This document shows, in pieces, positions 8,910-17,043 of a DNA stretch of 46,045 nucleotides. Location: positions 1 through 46,045 of the forward strand of contig JAISLZ010000070.1 of the NCBI GenBank assembly GCA_031277015.1, given 5' to 3'. The notes beneath the pieces are model-generated. The model saw nothing but the letters and a program-made list of their open reading frames with translations, was not told the origin of the DNA and ran no database searches. Numbering within the stretch: position 1 is the first letter of the stretch; each line of letters opens with the position of its first letter. The stretch is from Eubacteriales Family XIII. Incertae Sedis bacterium. GTDB taxonomy: Bacteria; Bacillota; Clostridia; Peptostreptococcales; Anaerovoracaceae. The translations under genes and the position numbers were made by a program.

Positions 8910-10589
8910 TTGAAAGACGAAACAACCACAAAAGAATCAGGAGTGAAGGAAAGCGTATCGAATTTCGTTCACGATTTTATTGATGAGGATATGGCCTCGG
9001 GACGATATGCGGGTATGCCGATATATACGCGTTTCCCGCCGGAGCCGAATGGCTATCTGCATATTGGGCACGCGAAGGCCATATGCCTCAATTTCACGAC
9101 GGCAGAGAAATACGGAGGCAAGTGCAACCTGCGTTTCGACGACACGAACCCGGTCAAGGAGGATGTGGAGTACGTTGAGGCGATAGAGGAAGATGTGCGC
9201 TGGCTGGGCTTTGAGTGGGATGAGCTCAGGTTTGCGTCCGGCTATTTTGACGAGATGTACGCATGCGCCGTGCGCCTGATACGCGCAGGTAAAGCCTACG
9301 TGGACGATCAGTCGGCGGAGGAGATCAGGCGCGCGCGCGGCACTTTGACTGAGCCGGGTACGAACAGCCCGTGGCGGGAGCGCGGTGTGGAGGAAAACCT
9401 GTTGCTGTTTGAAGAGATGAAGCAGGGCGTATACGCTGATGGAGAGAAGGTGTTGCGCGCCAGGATCGACATGGCCTCGCCCAATATGAATATGCGAGAC
9501 CCGGTACTGTACCGCATATCATCGGGAGAGCATCACCGTACCGGAGGGGATTGGCGTGTATACCCTATGTATGACTTTGCTCACCCTCTGGAGGACGCGA
9601 TAGAGGGCGTGACGCATTCGCTCTGCACGATGGAGTTTGAGGACCATCGGCCACTCTATGACTGGGTGCTCGCATCGCTCGAATGGCCCCGCGCCCCTCG
9701 TCAGATTGAGTTCGCGCGCCTCAATCTCACACGTACGGTCATGAGCAAGCGTTATTTGAAGGAGATGGTGGACGAAGGTTTCGTCGATGGCTGGGATGAT
9801 CCTCGTATGCCGACCCTGGCCGGGTTGAGGCGTAGAGGCTATACGCCGTCGGCCATACGCGATTTTTGCGAACGCATCGGAGTCGCTAAGGCGAACAGCG
9901 TCGTAGATATCGAGTACCTCGAGTTCTGCGTGCGCGAGGATCTGAAGGCCAAGGTCGAAAGCCGCAATGTCGTCTTCGACCCCATCAAGGTAGTGATAAT
10001 GAATTGGCCGGAAGGCGTTACGGAAGACGTTGAGATGGAGAACAGCCGTGAGATGCCGGAGTTCGGAACGCGCTCAGCATCCTTTGGGAGGGAGATGTGG
10101 ATCGACGGCGCGGATTTCATGGAGGACCCGCCAAAGAAATACTACCGGCTCTATCAGGGGAACGAGGTACGTTTCAAGGGCGCATATTTCGTCACCTGTC
10201 AAGATGTAGTGAAAGACGCTGACGGCCACGTCAAAGAGCTACATTGTACCTATGACCCCGCTACAAAGAGTGGAGCGGACTTCACAGGTCGCAAGGTCAA
10301 AGGCACTATCCATTGGGTGGAAGCGTCGACGGCGGTGGAGGTCACGGTGCGTGAATACGGTTACTTGATGAGACCAGACGAAACCGGTGAGAATGTGCGC
10401 GATACGGATTCGATTCGCGAATACCGATGTATCGCGGAGCCCGCGCTATCGGGAGTCCGCCCCGGCGAGAGGTATCAGTTTTTCCGCCACGGCTACTACA
10501 TCGCCGATGAGAAGCTCACAGACCCCGCGCCCGGAGGCGAGAAGGTGTTCAACAGCATCGTCGGGCTGAAAAGCTCTTGGAAGGGATGA
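8910..10589 (+). CDS. glnS: Glutamine--tRNA ligase
   Basis: Class I synthetase for tRNA-Gln. 559 residues, near the E. coli length. The signature RFPPEPNGYLHIGHAKA has HIGH at residues 51-54, and the KMSKS loop is the VMSKR form typical of GlnRS/GluRS. Gln-specific context includes FEDHRPLYDWVL and the C-terminal anticodon-binding beta-barrels (YYRLYQGNEVRFKGAYFVTC). It is GlnRS rather than GluRS, so the organism can charge tRNA-Gln directly. TTG 8910 is the start, with AGGA seven bases upstream. A GC-rich perfect 7-bp hairpin follows the stop (10595-10611). Confidence 0.96.
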   Translation: MKDETTTKESGVKESVSNFVHDFIDEDMASGRYAGMPIYTRFPPEPNGYLHIGHAKAICLNFTTAEKYGGKCNLRFDDTNPVKEDVEYVEAIEEDVRWLGFEWDELRFASGYFDEMYACAVRLIRAGKAYVDDQSAEEIRRARGTLTEPGTNSPWRERGVEENLLLFEEMKQGVYADGEKVLRARIDMASPNMNMRDPVLYRISSGEHHRTGGDWRVYPMYDFAHPLEDAIEGVTHSLCTMEFEDHRPLYDWVLASLEWPRAPRQIEFARLNLTRTVMSKRYLKEMVDEGFVDGWDDPRMPTLAGLRRRGYTPSAIRDFCERIGVAKANSVVDIEYLEFCVREDLKAKVESRNVVFDPIKVVIMNWPEGVTEDVEMENSREMPEFGTRSASFGREMWIDGADFMEDPPKKYYRLYQGNEVRFKGAYFVTCQDVVKDADGHVKELHCTYDPATKSGADFTGRKVKGTIHWVEASTAVEVTVREYGYLMRPDETGENVRDTDSIREYRCIAEPALSGVRPGERYQFFRHGYYIADEKLTDPAPGGEKVFNSIVGLKSSWKG

Positions 10590-10594
10590 GCGGA

Positions 10595-10611
10595 GAGCGG
10601 TTTCACCGCTC
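10595..10611 (+). other. Hairpin after glnS
   Basis: GAGCGGT and ACCGCTC form a perfect 7-bp stem around a TTC loop. There is no T-tract, so it is not a classical intrinsic terminator; it may stabilise the 3' end of the glnS mRNA. Confidence 0.4.
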
Positions 10612-10620
10612 AAAGCCGGA

Positions 10621-10649
10621 TTGACTGGTATCGGCAAATTCTATACAAT
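10621..10649 (+). promoter_or_regulatory. Sigma-70-type promoter of the malic enzyme gene
   Basis: TTGACT (10621-10626), a 17-bp spacer and TACAAT (10644-10649). The predicted start site, about 10656, is only about 3 nt before the ATG at 10659, with no ribosome-binding site, so the mRNA is likely leaderless or nearly so. Confidence 0.65.
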
Positions 10650-10658
10650 AATAACATT

Positions 10659-11831
10659 ATGGATTATTACGAAGCGTCCATGAGGATGCATAGGGAGCAT
10701 AGGGGCAAGCTCGAGGTGACGAGCAAGGTATCGGTCAGTACGAGGGACGATCTTGCGACCGCATATACTCCGGGAGTAGCCCAACCCTGTATCGCAATAG
10801 CGGAACATCCGGACGAGGCGTACAGCCTTACTATCAAAGCGAACACGGTAGCTGTCGTGTCGGACGGTTCGGCGGTACTCGGCCTCGGCAACATCGGAGG
10901 CCTGGCCTCGCTTCCCGTCATGGAGGGCAAGGCCGTATTATTCAAGGAATTTGGCGGAGTGGACGCGTTTCCCATATGTCTTGATACACAGGATGTGGAC
11001 GAGATCGTAGAGACGGTGAAGCGCATTGCGCCGACTTTCGGCGGGATCAATCTCGAGGATATATCCGCGCCGCGTTGCTTTGAAATAGAGCGGCGGCTGA
11101 AAACGGAGCTCGGTATACCCGTGTTTCACGATGATCAGCACGGTACGGCTGTGGTCGTGAGCGCCGCCGTTATCAACTCGTTCAGGCTACTAGGCAAGCC
11201 TCTGGGCGAAGTTCGCGCGGTTATAAGCGGAGCGGGAGCTGCGGGAGCGGCCGTAGTGAAGATGCTGCGCGCCATAGGGATGAATGACATAGTGGTCTGC
11301 GACAGCAAGGGTATCATCTCAAAGGGCCGTCTCGCTGAGTTTGGTGAGGACAAGCTCGAGCTGCTTGCGCTTACGAACAGGGATGATCTCTCAGGGGGAT
11401 TGGCGGAGGCCGTGCGCGACAGAGATCTGTTCATAGGGGTTTCAGCGCCGCGCGTTCTGTCGGGGGATATGGTGAGAACGATGACGCGGGAGTCCGTGAT
11501 ATTCGCGATGTCCAATCCCGAGCCGGAGATCGTGCCGGGCATAGCGTGCGATGCCGGCGCTCGAGTGGTAGGCACGGGGCGCTCGGACTTTCCGAACCAG
11601 ATCAACAACGTCCTCGTATTCCCCGGTATCTTCAAGGGTGCGCTCGCCTCGCGCGCGGCGGATATCACGGAAGACATGAAGGTTGCGGCGGCCTACGCTC
11701 TCGCGGGACTCGTCTCGGACGAGGAACTATGCGAGGACTACGTGATACCCCCGGCATTTAAGCCGGGCATCGCCGATGTCATCGCTGATGCCGTAGCCGT
11801 CGCGTGGCGAAGCCGCCCTACTCCATCTTAG
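10659..11831 (+). CDS. Malic enzyme (malate dehydrogenase, oxaloacetate-decarboxylating), short bacterial form
   Basis: Oxidatively decarboxylates malate to pyruvate and CO2 with NAD(P)+. 390 residues, the short form without a phosphotransacetylase domain. Motifs: YTPGVAQPC, LTIKANTVAVVSDGSAVLGLGN (catalytic Lys and nucleotide context), GINLEDISAPRCFEIE (metal ligands), VFHDDQHGTAVV, the Rossmann motif ISGAGAAGAAV and FAMSNPEPEI. The start is ATG 10659. The 3' end overlaps the convergent MFS gene by 14 bp. The coenzyme cannot be decided by eye. It probably links C4 acids to pyruvate metabolism. Confidence 0.94.
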   Translation: MDYYEASMRMHREHRGKLEVTSKVSVSTRDDLATAYTPGVAQPCIAIAEHPDEAYSLTIKANTVAVVSDGSAVLGLGNIGGLASLPVMEGKAVLFKEFGGVDAFPICLDTQDVDEIVETVKRIAPTFGGINLEDISAPRCFEIERRLKTELGIPVFHDDQHGTAVVVSAAVINSFRLLGKPLGEVRAVISGAGAAGAAVVKMLRAIGMNDIVVCDSKGIISKGRLAEFGEDKLELLALTNRDDLSGGLAEAVRDRDLFIGVSAPRVLSGDMVRTMTRESVIFAMSNPEPEIVPGIACDAGARVVGTGRSDFPNQINNVLVFPGIFKGALASRAADITEDMKVAAAYALAGLVSDEELCEDYVIPPAFKPGIADVIADAVAVAWRSRPTPS

Positions 11832-13122
11832 CTCTTTTGGCCGAAGCAGTCAGCGCCAAATTCAGTAGCAACGAAACCACCGCGAGTACGAGCAGCATGA
11901 TGAAGGTCGTGTTGTAGGCGCCGCCGGAACTCTCCTGCAATTTCGCCGCGATGATGGGCCCTATGATGGCAGCTGGAGCGAGGCAAAACGTGCCTGCCGC
12001 AAAATTCATGGCGAAGTATTTGCGCCCGAAGAAGCCCGCGGTAGACGCGGACAGCAGCGCGGGCGATCCGCCGTAACTGATACCCACGAGAGGCAGACCG
12101 ATGAATACGAACACTGCATTGCCTGTGAACACCGCGAGCAACAGCATGAACCCCGCAAGCATCATGATTTCCGTGCAGAACATCATCGCTTTCATCCTGC
12201 CGATCCTATCGTACAACGCACCGTTGATCGGTCGTCCCAGCCCGTTGAACACTGACACTATGAGTCCTAGTGTGCCTAGTGCACCGAATGCTTCGGATAT
12301 CTGGGCCGCGCTTCCGATGACGAGCAGTCCGCCCGCGCATATCGCTATGTTCCACAGGAATAGCAACCAAAACGCACCCGTTTTGAGCGTTGCGCCGAGC
12401 GTGTAGTCATTTGTCTTAGGCGATGCGGCGTCGGCAGGCGTAGGCGCTCCATTCTTAGGTTTATGGTCTTCAATGGTCTCCGGATTACCCGCACCCATCT
12501 CCTTGTCGTTCGACGACGCTTTGGCGGCTACGGGCGTCGCCTCAGGCTTTTTAATGAAGAACGATCCGGCCGCGAGCACGACCGCGACAGCGACGCCGAG
12601 TATGGCGAACGTTTTGAATATTCCTACGCTTGCCACTAGCTGTGTCACCACGCCGGCAAAGACGAGCGCGCCCACGCCGAAGCCTAGAAGCAGTATTCCG
12701 GAGGCGAGGCCCATACGTCCCGGGAACCACGGAGTGACAGAGCTGAGTATCGAGTTGTAAGCTATGCCGACACCAAATCCTACCAGCACCCCGTAGAGCA
12801 TGTCGAGCGCAAGCAAGCTACCGTCCGGATTGCTCTCGTTGAGCGCGACGGACAGCATGAAGAAGCCGATAAATACGAACGCTGCCGCGATCAGCACGAC
12901 CACACGGCTGGGCAGTCTCTGTGTGAGCCTGCCACCCACGAAACCGCCCACACAGAAAAAGATGATTGAAATCGTGAACGGCAACGAAAGCTGCGTCTTG
13001 TCCCAATCTGTAAATACCTCACCCAGTGGGCCTCGAAAAATAGACCAACCGTAAATAAGACCGATAAAGAGCAGCATGACCGCCCCGGCTACCAGGTAGC
13101 CCCATTTCTTTCCTGTATTCAA
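11818..13122 (-). CDS. OFA (oxalate/formate antiporter) family MFS transporter
   Basis: 434 residues with twelve predicted membrane helices in two halves separated by a charged loop of about 50 residues (KKPEATPVAAKASSNDKEMGA region). The N-terminal YLVAGAVMLLFIGLIYGWSIF and the stretch GVGIAYNSILSSVTPWFPGRMGLASG are typical of the OFA family, which exchanges small mono- and dicarboxylates. The substrate cannot be assigned; the neighbouring malic enzyme makes a dicarboxylate or pyruvate plausible but is only context. The start is TTG 13122, with GGAGG five bases upstream. Its leader has three copies of an octamer. Confidence 0.88.
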   Translation of the reverse strand: MNTGKKWGYLVAGAVMLLFIGLIYGWSIFRGPLGEVFTDWDKTQLSLPFTISIIFFCVGGFVGGRLTQRLPSRVVVLIAAAFVFIGFFMLSVALNESNPDGSLLALDMLYGVLVGFGVGIAYNSILSSVTPWFPGRMGLASGILLLGFGVGALVFAGVVTQLVASVGIFKTFAILGVAVAVVLAAGSFFIKKPEATPVAAKASSNDKEMGAGNPETIEDHKPKNGAPTPADAASPKTNDYTLGATLKTGAFWLLFLWNIAICAGGLLVIGSAAQISEAFGALGTLGLIVSVFNGLGRPINGALYDRIGRMKAMMFCTEIMMLAGFMLLLAVFTGNAVFVFIGLPLVGISYGGSPALLSASTAGFFGRKYFAMNFAAGTFCLAPAAIIGPIIAAKLQESSGGAYNTTFIMLLVLAVVSLLLNLALTASAKRAKME

Positions 13123-13130
13123 TTTTCCCT

Positions 13131-13166
13131 CCGAAAACCACAGAAGCCGAAAACGCTTCCGAAAAC
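13131..13166 (-). repeat. Three CCGAAAAC direct repeats in the MFS gene leader
   Basis: The octamer CCGAAAAC occurs at 13131, 13147 and 13159 (GTTTTCGG in the mRNA). The copy nearest the gene runs into the GGAGG ribosome-binding site, and the middle one sits in the loop of a GAAGC/GCTTC hairpin. This could be a protein- or RNA-binding control site. Confidence 0.5.
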
Positions 13167-13180
13167 ACTGCGGTACCTAT

Positions 13181-13209
13181 ATTATATGTATACTTCCGCC
13201 TGATGTCCA
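13181..13209 (-). promoter_or_regulatory. Promoter of the MFS transporter gene
   Basis: On the minus strand TGGACA (13204-13209), a 17-bp spacer and consensus TATAAT (13181-13186). The leader to the TTG start is about 50 nt. Confidence 0.7.
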
Positions 13210-13365
13210 GATGCAAATGATTCGGGTTTTCGAGTTATAATAGAAAGGTTAAATGAAAAAAGAATAAAGATGTCATTAGGTGCGATGAGTCCGTTAGAGT
13301 ATAGGCACAATATTGGATTGACTGCCTAATGTGTCCAGGATTTTGTCCGTATCCCTAATACGGAA

Positions 13366-13881
13366 ATGATGGAGTTAAGGGAATTTACGACTGCTGGGTT
13401 TGAGATAACTTGGAAACTACTCGACATAGGTTTTAGGAGATGTAAGTATTTCGTTGGTTGCCTATCTCCAAGAACCGTCATTGACTATGCACAATCGCAA
13501 CTTGAAGAAACTGAGGATGAGCAGATATTGATGTTGGCTGCTGAATATGAAGATGATATTGAAGGAATAGATGCTTGTCTTTGTTTGCTCGCTAAACGAG
13601 AGAATACATCCTTCGAACTGGAGTTTCGAAAATGGCGTGTCCTCTACGTGAGAGATAGCCTACCAAAGACTAATACAGATTATGTAGCTGGGTTGATAAA
13701 ACTTTTAGAGATGTGGGGCAAATTCGATTTTCCCGACGACTCACCGCATGTCATACAAGGAAGATACAATCAGATTGCACCTGAAGATTACTATACGGAA
13801 GATAACTACAAGATACTATTGAAAAAAAATCAAGACTGGATACACAAAGAGATAGACGAGATAAGGCGAAAGAAGCAATAA
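13366..13881 (+). CDS. Hypothetical protein, possibly DUF2247-like
   Basis: 171 residues, soluble and acidic, with no signal peptide or membrane segment. The N-terminal pattern ITWKLLDIGFRRCKYFVGCLSPRTVIDYA and the central EILxLA-like acidic stretch recall the DUF2247 family of small bacterial proteins, but this is from memory and weak. The gene is visibly AT-richer than its neighbours and uses AT-ending codons, suggesting recent acquisition; small orphans of this type are often immunity proteins whose toxin is elsewhere or lost. No toxin is seen beside it. Two adjacent ATGs (13366, 13369) are possible starts, and neither has a strong ribosome-binding site. Confidence 0.55.
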   Translation: MMELREFTTAGFEITWKLLDIGFRRCKYFVGCLSPRTVIDYAQSQLEETEDEQILMLAAEYEDDIEGIDACLCLLAKRENTSFELEFRKWRVLYVRDSLPKTNTDYVAGLIKLLEMWGKFDFPDDSPHVIQGRYNQIAPEDYYTEDNYKILLKKNQDWIHKEIDEIRRKKQ

Positions 13882-14049
13882 TCTGGACCGGCTATAAGAA
13901 TAAGTGATATGGACGCCGGACGATTGGCCCGACATAATAAAGAACAACCCTGACTTACCCGAGCATTTGCAACCCATCTAAGTTTGGTATCTTAACTGTA
14001 GAGGAAAAATCATGTCCGGCAATGGCATACGGCATTGGCATAGGTTTCC
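13882..14049. other. AT-rich intergenic stretch before the Pho box
   Basis: No open frame of useful length, RNA gene or repeat could be recognised here. Together with the preceding gene it is AT-richer than the flanks. Confidence 0.4.
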
Positions 14050-14104
14050 TTTACATAGATTTTACATTGCGCTGTATTTGCTCTATACATTCCGGGTCTA
14101 TGCT
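14050..14104 (+). promoter_or_regulatory. Probable PhoP/PhoB binding box and -10 of the pst operon
   Basis: Four hexamers spaced exactly 11 bp apart: TTTACA (14050), TTTACA (14061), CTGTAT (14072) and CTATAC (14083). The first two are perfect direct repeats; the 11-bp period is that of PhoP/PhoB boxes. A -10-like TATGCT (14099-14104) follows ten bases after the last repeat, the usual distance for Pho-activated promoters that lack a -35. The phoPR genes at the end of the same operon support the assignment. Confidence 0.65.
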
Positions 14105-14160
14105 CCTGTTAACAAGATGATATCAAGATAGTGTTAATGTTAGAGCAACAGGAGGAAAGT

Positions 14161-15144
14161 ATGAAAAAGAAAAGCAGCATGAAAGGTATGATGAAGAAGG
14201 TAGTTTGCTTTGCTGCGGCGATAACGCTCATGGCCTCGTTGGCCGCGTGTAGCGGAGCGGGTGAGGAGCCTGTATCTGAAGAACCCGTGCAGACGAGCCA
14301 GGAGCCTGCTGAGCAGCCCGCCGAAGAACCCGACGCGGAACAGCCGGAGACGACGTCCAACTTTGACGCTTCGAAGCCGATAGTCGTAGTGTCGCGCGAG
14401 GACGGCTCCGGTACGCGCGGCGCATTCATAGAATTGTTTGAAATAGAAGAAGAAGGCGAAGACGGGTCCAAGAAGGACATGACTACAAAGGAAGCCGTCA
14501 TAGCCAAGCAGACCGACGTGATGATGACGAACGTAGCAGGCGATACCTACGCGATAGGCTACATCTCGCTCGGCTCAATGAACGGGACCATCAAGGCCGT
14601 AGCCATAGACGGTGTAGAAGCCTCGACGGACAATGTGAAGAACGGATCATACACCGTAATGCGCCCGTTCAATATCGCAACCAAGGGTGAGCCTTCAAAG
14701 CTGGCAGCTGACTTCATAGCCTACATCATGTCCGCGGAGGGTCAGGCCGTCATCGGAGAAAGCTACATCCCCGTGGTAGACGGTGCGCCTGCTTTTGAAG
14801 GCGGCAAAGAGAAAGGCAAGATAGTTGTCGCGGGTTCATCCTCGGTGACGCCTATCATGGAGAAACTCAAGGAAGCCTACATCGCGCTCAACCCCGACGC
14901 GGACATAGAGATACAGATGAGCGATTCATCCGCGGGCATCACCGCGGCCATCGACGGGAACTGTGACATCGCCATGGCGAGCCGCGAGCTGAAGGACACC
15001 GAACAGGGCCTCACCCCGACGAAGATAGCGCTGGACGGCATCGCCGTGATAGTCAACAACGAAAACCCGGCGGCAGACATGACGAAAGACCAGGTCAAAA
15101 GCATATTCACCGGTGCGGTAACCGAGTGGAGTGGAATCTCCTGA
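14161..15144 (+). CDS. pstS: Phosphate ABC transporter substrate-binding lipoprotein (circularly permuted PstS)
   Basis: Surface lipoprotein that binds phosphate for PstCAB. 327 residues: signal peptide with lipobox LAAC (Cys30), a Glu/Pro-rich linker (31-65), then the binding domain. The order of the two halves is swapped relative to classical PstS: the normally C-terminal half (VVVSREDGSGTR at 76-86, IGYISLG, FIAYIMSAEGQ) comes first, and the normally N-terminal half (IVVAGSSSVTPIMEKL at 221-236, CDIAMASRELKD, IALDGIAVIVN, IFTGAVTEWSGI) comes last. Both phosphate-contacting loops are intact. ATG 14161 has GGAGGA four bases upstream; the earlier ATG 14131 is rejected. Confidence 0.92.
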   Translation: MKKKSSMKGMMKKVVCFAAAITLMASLAACSGAGEEPVSEEPVQTSQEPAEQPAEEPDAEQPETTSNFDASKPIVVVSREDGSGTRGAFIELFEIEEEGEDGSKKDMTTKEAVIAKQTDVMMTNVAGDTYAIGYISLGSMNGTIKAVAIDGVEASTDNVKNGSYTVMRPFNIATKGEPSKLAADFIAYIMSAEGQAVIGESYIPVVDGAPAFEGGKEKGKIVVAGSSSVTPIMEKLKEAYIALNPDADIEIQMSDSSAGITAAIDGNCDIAMASRELKDTEQGLTPTKIALDGIAVIVNNENPAADMTKDQVKSIFTGAVTEWSGIS

Positions 15145-15214
15145 GCATGGCTGACAGTATGCAATCGACAAACATAAGAAGTTTCACTAAGGAGCTACGC
15201 GCTGGGGCAACCAT

Positions 15215-16048
15215 ATGCAGGCGTTGAAAGAAAAGATAATGAGAGCGGTATTCTTCCTCACCGCTCTTAGCTCCATTCTTGCGGTAGCCCTCATATGCTA
15301 TTTCCTGCTGTCGAACGGGCTGCCCGCGATAGGCGAGATCGGGCCGCAAGAATTTCTCCTAGGCGAGGAATGGTCCCCGTCAGACACGCCGCCTTCCTTC
15401 GGCATACTGCCGATGATACTGGGTAGCCTGTACGTGACGGCAGGGGCCATCGTCATCGGCGTGCCCATCGGCGTGCTGTCCGCCGTTTTCCTCGCGCGCG
15501 TATGCCCTAAGAAACTGTACAAGGTGATCAAACCGGGCGTGGATTTGTTGGCGGGGATACCGTCAGTGGTATATGGATTCTTCGGCATGGCGGCCATCGT
15601 ACCTTTAGCCGGCAACAGTATGCTCTCGGCCTGCATCCTGCTAGGAGTCATGATACTTCCCACTGTAGTGGCCATATCCGAAAGCGCCATACGCGCCGTG
15701 CCGGAACATTATTACGAGGGGGCACTCGCGCTCGGTGCGGGCCATTACCGTAGCGTGTTCCGGGTACTGCTGCCCGCCGCGAAGTCGGGGGTGCTCGCGG
15801 CCGTCGTACTCGGTGTTGGCCGGGCGATAGGAGAGACCATGGCGGTCATCATGGTGGCTGGCAATCAGGCTCGCATGCCTGTGTCACTTTTCAAGGGGGT
15901 GCGTACCCTGACAGCTAACATAGTGATAGAGATGGGGTACGCCACCGGCCTGCATCGGGACGCGCTCATCGCGACAGGTGTCGTGCTGTTCGTGTTTATC
16001 CTAATAATCAATATCAGCTTTTCGGTACTGAGGGGCAAGGCGCTATGA
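15215..16048 (+). CDS. pstC: Phosphate ABC transporter permease PstC
   Basis: Inner-membrane permease of the high-affinity phosphate importer. 277 residues with six predicted helices; a periplasmic loop of about 35 residues follows helix 1. The conserved LAGIPSVVYGFFGM and the cytoplasmic EAA-type loop (HYYEGALALGAGHYRSVFRVLLPAAKSG), followed by GVGRAIGETMAVIMVAGN, identify PstC. The start at ATG 15215 lacks a close ribosome-binding site (AAGGAG lies 20 bases upstream). Its stop overlaps pstA as ATGA. Confidence 0.94.
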   Translation: MQALKEKIMRAVFFLTALSSILAVALICYFLLSNGLPAIGEIGPQEFLLGEEWSPSDTPPSFGILPMILGSLYVTAGAIVIGVPIGVLSAVFLARVCPKKLYKVIKPGVDLLAGIPSVVYGFFGMAAIVPLAGNSMLSACILLGVMILPTVVAISESAIRAVPEHYYEGALALGAGHYRSVFRVLLPAAKSGVLAAVVLGVGRAIGETMAVIMVAGNQARMPVSLFKGVRTLTANIVIEMGYATGLHRDALIATGVVLFVFILIINISFSVLRGKAL

Positions 16049-16983
16049 TTCACAAACATCGATTTTCCTCCAGTCATACTACAGAAACCCAGAGCGTCTT
16101 GTCCCCTCGTCAGAGGCTGTTCAACGATGGCGGGAGCCTCGCGTTTCACGGCCATAAGCTATCCGAGAAGGGGCTTGCGATAGTCACATGGACGTCCGCA
16201 ATAGTGACCATCGCGGTACTCGCGTACATCATCATCTTCATCTTCCTTAAAGGCGTTCCATATATCAAACCGTCTCTTTTCTCATATACCTACAACAGTG
16301 ATAACGTGTCGCTCATGCCCGCCTTGATCTCCACAGTGATGATGACCACGCTGTCGCTTGTGATAGCCGTTCCTCTCGGAGTATTTGCGGCGGTGTTCCT
16401 GACGGAGTACGCGAAGCGCGGCAACCGCGCGGTGGCGCTCATTCGAATGACGATGGAGACGCTGTCTGGCATTCCGTCGATCGTGTATGGGCTGTTCGGT
16501 ATGCTGTTTTTCGTAACCTTCCTCGGATGGGGTTTCTCCGTGCTCGCAGGCACGTTCACTCTGTCCATCATGATATTGCCACTCATCATGCGTTCGGCGG
16601 AGGAGGCTATCATAGCCGTACCTGACACGTACAGAGAGGGTTCGTTCGGCCTGGGGGCGGGAAGGCTCAGAACCGTTTTTCGCATAGTGCTCCCTTCCGC
16701 CGCCACCGGGATACTGGCTGGAGTCATCCTGGCTGTCGGCCGCATCGTCGGCGAGACCGCCGCGCTCATCTACACCGCTGGCACCGTGGCGCAGGTACCG
16801 GACAGCGTATATGAGTCGGCGCGCACCCTATCGGTGCACATGTACGCGCTGTCTAGCGAGGGGCTGCATATAGGTGAGGGCTATGCGACAGCCGTAATAC
16901 TGCTGATTCTTGTAATACTGATCAATGCCTGCTCAGCGTGGATCGCTCGCCGTGTCGGGACAGGCTTTGGCAGAAACGCGTGA
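16045..16983 (+). CDS. pstA: Phosphate ABC transporter permease PstA
   Basis: Second permease subunit of the phosphate importer. 312 residues: a hydrophilic N-terminal extension of about 45 residues, then six helices. TLSGIPSIVYGLFGMLFF and the EAA loop (DTYREGSFGLGAGRLRTVFRIVLPSAATG), followed by GRIVGETAALIYTAG, are diagnostic. The start ATG overlaps the pstC stop (ATGA), indicating translational coupling. pstB follows after 60 bp. Confidence 0.94.
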   Translation: MIHKHRFSSSHTTETQSVLSPRQRLFNDGGSLAFHGHKLSEKGLAIVTWTSAIVTIAVLAYIIIFIFLKGVPYIKPSLFSYTYNSDNVSLMPALISTVMMTTLSLVIAVPLGVFAAVFLTEYAKRGNRAVALIRMTMETLSGIPSIVYGLFGMLFFVTFLGWGFSVLAGTFTLSIMILPLIMRSAEEAIIAVPDTYREGSFGLGAGRLRTVFRIVLPSAATGILAGVILAVGRIVGETAALIYTAGTVAQVPDSVYESARTLSVHMYALSSEGLHIGEGYATAVILLILVILINACSAWIARRVGTGFGRNA

Positions 16984-17043
16984 GAATGGCGCACGGGCAT
17001 GATGTATGAATAATGATGGGAATAAAGGAGAAGTTTTGAGAAT

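Noticed and set aside
11135-11677. Long minus-strand frames opposite malic enzyme, glnS, serS and others
   Set aside because: They mirror well-supported genes in GC-rich DNA, have low-complexity Ser/Arg/Pro-rich translations and no ribosome-binding sites.
13882-14049. tRNA or small RNA gene in the gap before pstS
   Set aside because: No cloverleaf, T-loop motif or terminator hairpin could be found.
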